This document shows, piece after piece, positions 34,501 to 46,500 of a stretch of 64,000 bases of DNA. The stretch is taken from positions 1,116,001-1,180,000 of the forward strand of contig BGZK01000013.1 of assembly GCA_005406025.1 (NCBI GenBank). The letters run 5' to 3'. Within the stretch, counting starts at the first letter, position 1. The number at the start of each line of letters is the position of its first letter. A model generated the notes under the pieces. It was given only the letters and a program-made list of their open reading frames with translations. It did not search any database and was not told the origin of the DNA. This DNA is from Eumeta japonica. Its lineage: Eukaryota; Arthropoda; Insecta; Lepidoptera; Psychidae. The translations under genes were made by a program, and so were the position numbers.

Positions 34501-37500
34501 AATCTAAAAAAACCTAAAAAACACTTTAATAGCAAACCGTACTAAAAATAGATATTTTTACTTATGTAGACTTTTTTACAGTAATGGAAAGTTTAACAAT
34601 CAATCATGATTAATTAACTCGAATTGATTGTTGAACTTTCTATTGCTATAACAAACTGTACATAAGTAAAAAATATTTTCTACTTTTTAGTTCGGTTTAT
34701 TATTAGTGTTTTCTAATTTTTTTCAAACTATATTTTATTTTCAAATTTTTAGTCTCAAAGCGATATCAATTATATTTATAGTCAAGTATTTATAATTAAG
34801 AGCGTTGATTTTAGAATATGTCATGTGTGGCAATGAATTAAATTTATATCATTCATGTCTATATAGCCTTTCCATTTGATTTAACACATCATTATTACAT
34901 GGAACTTTCCTTGTTAGCTTTGAGCAATTAAGTTCTTCTATTTGAATTCGATTTAGTCACCTTCCGCGATTTAAGCTATATAAGCCTGTCCGGCAGCAAA
35001 CAACCGAGAACCCAGATAAAGAACTGCGTGATCTACCGTACAACCTTGCATCGACGGTCTGAGGTTGGAGCTAGCGACGTGACATTTTACCGACGTGACC
35101 CTCTTGCTATTGATTCCTCGGCACGTTTACATTGTATTATATTACATTATATTGAATTGCGTGAATTCAAAACTGAGTGAACATTTAGCGCTCGACATAA
35201 GTTAACGTTGCGCTGTGCAACTTATAGTTGTGACATGCATAAGTTTTTATTAAAACTTTTTCTTTAAAATTTTACAAAATTTCAGAAAATCAAAATTTCT
35301 TTTTAATATTCAAATTTAACTATTTTTGATGTAATTTCAACTTTCTTTTTGATCACATCAAAATTTTATTTATTTAAATTCAAAATATGAAATGATTGTA
35401 TTGCCATCGATCCTTGATAAATTTACAAAGATTAAACTAAATCTGATAGTCTAAATCGGGTCGAGTTCAAAAGGAGTCGGTTACAAACAAACATACAAGT
35501 GAAGCTAATAAAGGCGTGTTAAAACGGGGAGAAATTGAGAACAGCATCGGGGTCGAAACCGAGTGTAGCATTAGCATCAAGAGCTGACCGGGATCGACAT
35601 TAGAAACACCACCCCCAACCAGAATCGGAAGTAGCAACGAGATTGGGATTAACAGCAAAACTATTCAATATAAAGATAAAGTATCACATTCTATGTCCAT
35701 GCGGGCGAAGCCGCGGGCGTTAAGCTAGTACCTAATAAAATACCATCCGGACAAAATATACACGTAAAAGTATGTATTAAAAAAAGGTCGCGTTTCTTTG
35801 AAACACTATTAGGCAATAAATGTATTCACTTGCACTTCTAGTATTAACACGAATTGCATAATCGCTGTACGAGTGCCTTTACAATCTTATCACGCACGGA
35901 GCGCAATAGATTTCTTTCGACGTCCGTATTGGTTAAGAGATAATAGCTATAATACAAAGTCTCAGAGGTATTGAAGTAACGTAATTTTGAAATCAAATAA
36001 GATTTATTGTCATGGTTATGAAGGATTTAGTTCAGATCAACAAGTTAAAATTCCTGTACGTTTTATATACGTATAAAGTTAATTATTTTGTTGTCTGTGT
36101 TAGATCGATGTTTGAAAAGGCTTATATTTTACATGCAATCATATTATATGCAATGATAGCAACAAATACTCCAAACACTATTTTGGCTGACGCTCGGGGT
36201 GTCTGACATCGGATCGTGCTCGATGCATCAATAATCATTTTTAGGGTTCTGTACCCAAATTACCCACGGGACCCTATTACTGCGACTACACCGTCTGTCC
36301 GTCTGTCCGTCCGTCTGTCACAGTGCTCTATCTCTTAAACCGTAATAACTAGATACTTGAAATTTTCACCGGTTATGTATTACTATGGCCGCTATAACAA
36401 CAAATACTAAAAATGAAGTTGAAAATTAAAGCAGGTCGTCATACAAGAAACGTCTTTATTTCAGCATTTTTAACTCGATTTTGTAATAGCATGAACTAGT
36501 TACTTGAAATTTTCACAGAATGTATATTGCTATAGCCACTGTTACAACAAATAAGAAAAATAAAAATCAAGTTGAAGATGTTAAAGGTCTTCATACAAGA
36601 AAGGTTTTTTTTTGGCTTTTGTTGCTCGATCTTTATAATGGCTGTATTTAAAAACAAACGTCTAACTAGAATAACTGCAGTGTATACCTGCTCTTAAGTA
36701 AAACAACAATGTTTTGAACATATTGGTTCAAAATCAAAACTACCTCAAGTTGTACAATGGGTTACACTCAAATATACAACACAGTCAGTAATGTTGACTT
36801 AAACGCTGTCACATACACGACATTATTCAGTTATCATAATTCATTGTGGATACTTCAAATTGAGTAGGATTTGATTGAACAGAGAAAAAATTTAAAATAC
36901 TTACCAGTAATTTGTCAAAAAGATATTGACGGATGTAATAACGTTGTTACTTTACAGAACTTTACGGACAGCTACATATTGATATATTACGTCTACCTAT
37001 CTTGTTTTTTACTGAACTATTTTTAAAACATTGTACAGAAGTACGAAACCTTTCATGTACTAGTCCGACTCGCACTTGACCGGTTTTTTTCTTATTCACA
37101 ATTACACAATTTACTAGAATTACAAATTAATAATAATTCATTTAGAATTTTGTTTATGTTACAATTTACATCTATATTAGTGGATTTGTATTAGGTTATT
37201 GTTATTAATTCACGAAACCAAGTCAATTTGCCATTATTATTATATGGTAATCAGAATTGTTCTTTAACATTTCGCCGATAAATTTATATACCATAGTAAC
37301 CTTTAAAGAAAATTTTATGTTGAACTTGTATCAAATAAAAAAAATCAACTAACCTCCTTAAACAAAAACTAATACTGTGAAAAATGTTAAAATTCTCAAA
37401 TGCCACTTTGTTATAGTTAACAAATCAAATAGCAGTCCCAATGCAAAAAAAAAAAAAACTCCAAACATTTTCATGCATAGCATAAACGTGAATACAGCAG

Positions 37501-40500
37501 AATGTTGCCCACTTCCTTGTCACGACATAAGAAGTGATGCTCGAACTTGCAAAGAACACAAGTCTACCTAATGCTGATGGAGGAAAATCTCTGGTTTGTT
37601 ACGCCGCACCCGCCGATAGTGAATGAGTATTTTGACAAAATATGTAAAAGGAAACTTGTACACTCAATATTGAGAACCGAAGTTTGCTAAGAGTTTGAAT
37701 TACTCTCCGAATTCCATAATATTGGAAGTGATTCAAGTTTCACAATTTCGGAGTTATCTCAGAGTAATTTAATACTTTTAAACGAGAAATTCTTGTATGT
37801 GTAATGTATATATATCCATGAACAAGAATCATAATTTTAATATAAAAAACGTGGCCAAGTGCGAATCGTACTCGCGTGGAGAGGGCTCTGTACTATAAAT
37901 CAATGTACTGCTTATTAAGTTGCTTCTAAAATGTTTGGTTGCCAATAGAGCACACCAGTGCTTCAAACGGGATTATTATCTTTTATTTCATAAGGCACAG
38001 GTCTGGCCACATCTGGAGTATTGTTATCACCTCTGGGCTGAATCACCTCAATATTAACTCCTTACACCTCTCTTACACCCTTTCCCGGTCCTATTCTTAC
38101 TCTCATGTCTTCCCTCGACCAATCTCTACTTTGAATCCTCCTTTCTCGACCTACGCGACCACTATTTTGTTTCCTGATTCAACCCTACCTTTTCCTTCCA
38201 TACCCTACCCCTTTAGTTCCATGGTGTACATACATTCGACTGCGTGTGGCTCCTGGTGTAGGCAACTTTGCAACTTGCTTAAACTCATTCGCTAGTGGCG
38301 TCCAAATGGATAGATTCGTACCAAATCAGGAGTGGAGGCAGAGAGTGCAGGAATATTAAACTTGCGACCTCGCTTTGTTCAGACTTTGTTCGGACGATGC
38401 AATTAACCAATAATTATTAATGAATTAAGATATTTTTTCCGGCAAACAAAATTATTTTAAATTACTAGGAGTACTCTCCAACGCTTCATCCAGCTACTAA
38501 ATAAAACACGGAAAAGACCCAAAATCGGATGCCAATAATCTTTTTTTTTTGCTCTATTGCCAAAACAGTAATACAAGCATCAAACTTGGTGTCATTATAG
38601 TGGATACGCTAACAAAAGTAAAACAACCAATAATAGAAACTGGCGAATAGCACGTCGGGATCGCATAAGGATCTTGAACAGAGTGACAAAATACATTTTT
38701 TTTTTCTTGTAAATGCGAAATACAAATAATATATCGTGTGGTGGCACGGAACCCTTAGTGCGCGAGTTCGATTCACGCCTGACCGCTGTTTTTTTTTTTG
38801 CTGCAGAGCAGATCATTTAAGCCGTCACCTACGTGATTAAAAAGAGGTTAATGATTTTAATAAGTAAAAATAGAAGTTTAAAAAGCAGCATTGGCCGTAC
38901 TGAGGTGACGATTGCCTGTCTAGCGAAGCGCAAACTGTAGTGTGCTAAATTAAATACTATTTAATTTTACACATAACAGGCCACATAGGCACCTGATTAC
39001 GGTCAATGCTCTTAATAGTCATACTTCGTACATCCAAATTACGCTATGGGTAAAGCTTTATTTGCACCTATTGACTGATTTTCGATTTGAACTTGTACAA
39101 CGAACTCGAGGGTTTTAAGGGATCATTTTTTTCATGACCATTTATGCATTTTTCGTAGACGAGTTTTAATTTTTTTAACCTTTGTTTTGTTTACTACATT
39201 TTTACGTGCTTAGCGCACGATAATAATTTTGTTTCCTTTTAAAATATACAAATAAAATTAAAAAAAAAAAACAACAAATTATTAATTTTCTTCAAATAGC
39301 TTCAAATTTCTCCAAATGGCCCATACATAAGTTTCATATATTTATTATTGTCGATAAATATTATTATGTATGGACAATTTACATACAAGTCAAATCTCAA
39401 TCTATTTAACTCACTAAGAAACGGTAAATTGTGAGGGTTTTTTTTAAAAGATTTCTTGTGATCTAAGGCGCTAATGAACACACGTTCAAAAGACTTCTTC
39501 CTACCGAGTGCCACATAGGCGGGGGCGAAATTCCACGCGGTATTCGTACATTCGAAGCGATTTTATAACTAACTAAAACGTGTTTGCGTATGAAAATTAC
39601 ACTTTTCTTTAGATTCCGAACATAAAATGTTTATCTTTGATTTATTTTTTCGATGTTGGAAAATGTACGTATAAATTCTGCCATGTTGGATTTAATATCT
39701 ACGGAATAGAAATGTAATATTTACTCCGCGTGTCACAGGTAATTTTTATGTCCTATGACATATGAAGTGTTAAGACACGTCGAATGACATCTCATTTGTA
39801 ACATATACGCTACTATTTTAGGAATAACGAGGAAATAAATGAATATATATAAATACATTCACAGTTAATATCGCAACCTTCATTTGGTTTTTCCGTGGTC
39901 GGGTAAAAAGATGAGTGACAAAATAGCTCTAGACCGAGGTTTAAATTATATTTAAAGCAGAGCTAAAGCGATGCAAGTTTTAGGCCTGGTAAATCGGATC
40001 GACACCACACTTGCAAACGATGATTATAATGAAATTTTATTAACGATTTATCTCTTGATTAACTGTAAATCATCGTCATCGATCATTCATTAGTCAGAAA
40101 ACTGTATTGGAAATTTACTAAATATCTGATCGCGCTTTCAAAACATTAACAGTCCTAAGTTTTTTATGTGATTTTTTTAAAATACATATTAAAAGTCAAT
40201 GTTCTCTAAGGTATTACATTTAATGGCCATTATTAGAAGTTATCTGAAACGTTTTTGAGCAATCGATCATCGAAGACAATTTTTTGCAAATTTCGATTAC
40301 GCAAAGCTTTGCTCGCCCTTTTTTTCTCTATTTCTCTTAGCCGACATATTTCGGTCTAGTTTAATCTTCATAGAGGCTTACATTTTCTCTCGGGACACAC
40401 GGTATTGATTGAAATGAGATTGGCGCAAATAGTCTTAATACTTTATTTCATTTTTTTTTCACAAGCCGCGGGTCGTAGCTGGGCCCATAGATAGTTAAGT

Positions 40501-43500
40501 TGCCCATATCGCCTCTATGGACGATCCGGCTCCGAGCAGATCCGTTCGGCCAGACGTTATTATTAATTCGTGAAGCCATTACGGCATACATTAAAATATA
40601 ATAGAAAACTCCATATTAAGAGCTAGTGAATGTTTGTTGATGTTTCATCTTAAAGCTCGACGACGTATTTCTGTCTTTCGCATGCGAGAGCCACTTGCTA
40701 TTTACATTCGATTTACATGTTATATATTTTTATCTTTATAGCTATGTTATCTGGTCAAGTTGTAGGATATTGGCGATTTCATGGATTTTTCGATATATCG
40801 GAATCGATTATATTGTTGTTGATATACTAATACATTTGGAATTCTACCCTGTAAAGGTATCATCCTCGCGTTTAGTTCGTTCATTATATTCAAATTTGAA
40901 AAAAAAAAAACAAAAAGTATTTCAGTTCGCAAATGAGTTCTATCGCATCTGAAAAGCTATTTAATGTCAACGACAGGTCTTGTTCAAACAAACTTATGAA
41001 ATTGGCTATTACCTTATAAATGAAGGATGGTGTGTTTACTACACAAAAGTCTCAAAAATGTTAATTTTAATAATTCTTTTCTGATCTGAATATAATTATC
41101 AAATTGATATTTTATTTAATTGCAATAAAAAAAAATAACTGATATTTTGTTAAATTACAATTTTCAAAATTCTATTAATTAATATTCTAAATAAATATTG
41201 TACTATAAGTAAGCGACGCCGTGTTTCTACATTTTCTAACCGAAATCCATAGTTTTTTACACCTTTTCGAGCTTGCATTATCCATATCGGATATCGCATC
41301 TCTGTCACATAAAGTAATAATCAATAATCAGTGACAATACTGGTGGACCAAGTCGGAGAAAAGAAGCTTTTGAGGGGCTTGAATGACTTACTTTGAGTAA
41401 ACCATAAGCGGTATATCAAATTCATATACAACATAATTTTATATCCTAAAAAGGCCTACAAAAAGACCATGATAGCAAATCACTCTTCTAAGGATGGCCT
41501 ACAATTAGAACCTTTGGCATTAAAAAAATCTCCGGTGGATGTTAGGGGATTGATTTGCGTTCATTAAAAAAAAACCAGACGTGCGTGGAAAGAAAAACGA
41601 GGTGCGAATACACCCTTAGGATTTCGTACAAATTAATTATGTATGTAGATTGTAAATATTTCTTTCGTCAAGAGTTTCGATAATTTTTGAAAATCTTAAA
41701 TTTTCATAGCCGTAAGTTAAAAAATGTTCTTCCATATGTTGGTCTACATCACGGTCCATACTTCAATTGCAATTGACATTCGTAATCACAAAAAAATATT
41801 TTGTCATATTATTTAACTACAAATTAACGATTTTCAGATGTTTTCCTTTCTTGTCCTGTGAGACTTTACATCTTGCTAAATTTTATGATTCTGGGTCAAT
41901 AACAAGTATTCTATAGGTTTTGATTTACTTGCGAACCTCAAAATATAAGGCATTAATGATTGTATTTTGGCCGCATTTTTTGATTACGTCGACATAGAAT
42001 CTTAATTTTTTTAAAAACTCGAAGTAACCGCAGATTTAAGCATTTAATATTCATTTCAACTTGAATCTCCACGTGAGAAAGGGTCTTGACAGAAAGACAG
42101 ACAACCAGACAATGACGTGAACTTATAAGGATTTCTTTTTTTCCTTTTGAGGTAGAGAATCCTAAAAACAAGGAATGCTGTATAGAAAAACGTATATTTT
42201 GTTCGTATCTAATGAGTAAAATATACGTTTTCAATTTAGGAAAAAAAAACCACCCGAATATCTAAAGGCGTGTTAAAATTTTTAAATATTTGCCTTATTA
42301 TTCTTTATGCAAAATTATACTTTATTTATTAAACAAAATCTAAACAATAATTCTGTAATCAATCCAAACGGACGGACGTGCACAGCGAGTGCATTATAAA
42401 AAATAAGTGAATCTGTGGAAATAAGAAAGCGTATGTCCTTAGAACACAGCGGATGGCCGGCAGGCCTATTACGAAAGAACTGGCTTCAAACGTGATGTCA
42501 AAAAAAAAACAATGCATCATGTTTACGATGAAGAGACCGCGCGGACAAGTATGCCTCAGGGTTGAAAACCCCATTTACTGACAAAAAATAAACGAAGCGG
42601 AAAGGCGAGTCCAAGAAATAGAGTTTCGATGGGACGTTTCGTAAATACACACTTTCGTCAATATGTGCAATATGCACACGAAACATATTAAAAACCTATT
42701 TATTGCATTTTTATCCTTTAAAAGAAGTATAGTAACATATTAGATAGTAACACAATAAACAGATAAACATAACTTATATATAATAAATAAAATATATCGA
42801 TAAAATATTACTTTTTTCGTTCGGAATAATTATAAGTTTAATAAAATATAATATGAATAATTACATACTGTGTATGATTCAATCGTCGCGACTCAGTAAC
42901 AGGACATTCGATGCTCAAACCACAGATCGTGATTATGTACAAAAGAACTTTTCTTATTATCTATTCATCGGTACTCCTCACTGATGAGAAGAGAAATATC
43001 ATGGGGAAATTCAGCCTCAGAGGGCAGTTAAAAACTATTATTGTTGTGTGTGACACCCTGTCATGTGCTCAAATAACTCAGAAACACGGACGCACCGTAT
43101 GTATCATCTCTGACTATATTGGGACTAATGTCGGAAATTATACACATTTTTCATACAGACAAAACTGGATAGCTGCGAACCAGAATCGAGTTTTAATTGT
43201 TTTTTTGCACATTGTTATTTTTTTTTTTATTTAAATACATCCTTAGAACTAATTAATCAATAGATGAGGGAAAGATTCTCTAAAGCCGGATGTGATAGGT
43301 GTGCGCAGGTAAAAGGACATAAAAATAAGGTTTGGTATAACGTTTTAAAAATCTAATCAGCTCTACAGATTGATATTTTTTTTAATACTTCAATTTTTAA
43401 ATAACGTAGCCATCACTTTTCAAAACATTGCATTATTGACTGAACAAGTTCATCTATCTGTTTTGTCACGTTCCTAGGTGTAACTGTTACCAACGCTAAG

Positions 43501-46500
43501 CACGCACACCGTATTTTCTCTGTTGCGTCACTTTCGTAAGATCTTATTTCAATGCAAATATGTAAGTGTATTTTATTGACGTTGTGTCATATATATTTCA
43601 TTCAATCCAGTTTTTTAAATTTGTTCTACAAGTGCTGTTTACTTCTCAACAACTTATTTTTTTTAATATCTGAAGTGTGTTGCACTGAATGCACCACACG
43701 GTTTTACATACGTTTGTCGAGAGTCCCAGAGTTCTTAGATTCAAAAAACACTTGTTACTAAACGAGACAATCATTCCAAATTCCAAAAGACCTAAAGTGA
43801 ATTTTGACATTCGATGCAAATGAAACCACTGTTCTAGCACAGGCTGTGATATCTATTACCTGTGGGCAATGTCTTGAAAAGCCCTAGACCCTTTTTATAT
43901 TTCTTGTGATATCAAAATTTTTACAATTATTTAATATTTTGAAGCGTAAAGAGCACTCCGCTCTGTTACGGTGTGGGAAGAACATACCACGGTAATACTC
44001 GTATAAGTACTAAGCATTTGGAAAGTGAAGTTTAGCAGCAAAGGTTCTGCTAAATAACCTTTAATATTTATTTCAAAATCAGTGGAATCTCAAATCTCTT
44101 TGTTTATGAAGCTTAAGACGATTGCTAGATAGCTTTAGAATTAAGAGTCGGTATCAAAAATTTAATTATTAAATCTTATAAGTACGCGTATAGCAATTTG
44201 GGATTTTTTTTATAGTAAATCATATATTTACACTTAGAAAAGGTAATTTGGTGAATTGAAACTGATGATTAAAATCATGAATGGTCACTTTGTGGTGAAT
44301 TGGGGTATAATCTGAAATCTTAAATGACAGTGTAACGAATGACAATTTAAAGCTGTAAACTACGTCTTAATAATTTCTGTAGTGAAGTAAGCGGGTCGTA
44401 TGACATTGTTTTACTCGTATTGATATTTACAATTTATCGTTGTATTGTTTTATTATTTAAAAAAATGTCTCATGCTGATTAGAAGTGCATTTGTATTCCA
44501 ATTTAAAATAAAATTGTTAATCAAAACATTTAAAATTGTAGTATATATTTAAATACTTCATACTATATACTGCTTAGCTTTAGTTTGAAATATAAAGTGT
44601 CATAATTATAAACTATTTGAAACATAAGCCGAGTTTCTTTTATTCCAGTAATTGATCGTCCAAGAAAATTGAGGTCAATTTGATTACTCCTTAGATACGG
44701 TATCTATTGTGTAGTAGGGCGCTTTGTGTCTAAATATTCTACATTTAACCGACTTCAAAAAAACGACGAAGAATGTTCTTAATTAATTTAATGTTGATCT
44801 ATTCACATGCTGAACTTCGTGACTTATGACCGTATTTCGATTTCTTTTTTATTTTTATGGGTATAGTCCAAGTTGTTTTATATACATATATAAAATTAGT
44901 TTTGGAACTTAAATGCATTATGAAACACTTAAAAAAACAAACAGCATACAGAAATCGAGTTAATGTTTTATTGAAAACCACAAGCAATATGTGATTACGT
45001 CATTAGGCGCGGTGAAAGTCTAAGTGTTCTTGAACTCCAAGCAAACGCCGCGGAGCTCCTCACAGACGAGCAGTTCACGTATCGTAGTTGTGTTATTTGT
45101 GGTATTGAAAATTACAGACCATACTCGTTTGGGTAACTAAGGTTATAGAGATCTAACTAAAATCTCTATTTTAGAACTTCGAAGATATTATCAAGACGTA
45201 ATACAATGATCCACTACTAATCAGTTTAGTATCAGCTAAATACATAAACAAATGATTTTTTCTGTCGAACTACTGTTTTGATGTTGACTCAGTTTATTCT
45301 ATATAATATGAGTTTTATCTGGAATTAGATTAATTCCTTTTGATTATTTTTCAATCGTTATCAAATTTATTGTTTCCTTTATTTTTCTTTTTTAAATTTA
45401 ATACATATTAACGTTATATATTTTCCTAACTTCAGAATTTTAGCTTGTTTATACAAAACTATAAAAGAGAAACATAGACTGTGATAGAGCTATGCCGTGC
45501 CTAAATTGGTTGCTGCACGAAATAGCTTGGCTCGACTGATAAGATACCATATTTTTACAGAATATGGACGTGCAGTAGCAGCTTCTGCTGTTGCGTTTTG
45601 TCTGGTGAGTGAGAGTTTCGATGGCTCACTCCTCCCAGTCCATCCCCATATTCCGCCTTCATCTTTTAAAACGAATACAATCGCCAATCAAATGATAATA
45701 AATCCTTATCAGTGTAAACCCGGGAATCACGAGCATATTAACCAATTCTCGTTTTGTTTTTGTGTCAGAGGAAGCATTCTTAATGTATTCATATACGTGT
45801 ATAATTTTACCATCGATACAACGACAGTAAGAAAGTTGTGTTGTTTTATTTTTAAGTAAGTTTTTAGACTATCTCTATAATTTAATTCATAAAAATTTAA
45901 TAAAAAGACAAATTGTTTTCTCTTGTAAAACAAATATCGGAATGTCAGCAAAGTTCCTCGAATGAAAAATTCATTAAAGTGTCCTAAAATAAACTGGCTT
46001 CTCCGTTCGTCATCAATTAATTGTCTCATTTACAAAATTGAGAACCTGAAGATCTAACTATTTCCATAAGATGTGGACTTTACTCTATGATGTTGCCTAA
46101 AAATACAGTTAAACTAACTCTTAAACTAACTGCCTAAAAATACAATTAAACTAAATCTTTAGTAGACACTCTCCAATTTTGAATTTGACCTCAACAGCAT
46201 TAGGCAAAATAAATTTTAAGCATTTTGTCTTATTTGCCTTATTATTTAATGTATTAACATCAAACAAATTCAAGGCTTTGGCGAGTGTGGAGTTTGTTTT
46301 AATAAATTTCTTGTCCTTTTATCTTGTTTTGAAGATAATAAATGTATCATTGGTAAATAATATTAGGTTGGGGAAAAGGTTTTATCGTATTTTATAAGTA
46401 AAAAATTGAAGTAAAATCTTTTTGGTTGTGTTGTTTGTATCTGGCTTATTTTGATACCATTAAATAGATAATAATTTTAAAAAAGGAAAATAGGAAATAA

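Noticed and set aside
38760..38785. tRNA T-arm-like GTTCGATTC
   Set aside because: It is part of the GGTTCCG repeat terminus. No A box or cloverleaf lies upstream.
42911..43234. 107-residue plus-strand frame
   Set aside because: No family resemblance, AT-rich wording and no splice or promoter support. Taken as chance.
45727..46029. 100-residue minus-strand frame
   Set aside because: It overlaps another frame on the plus strand. Neither shows a domain or coding-like composition.
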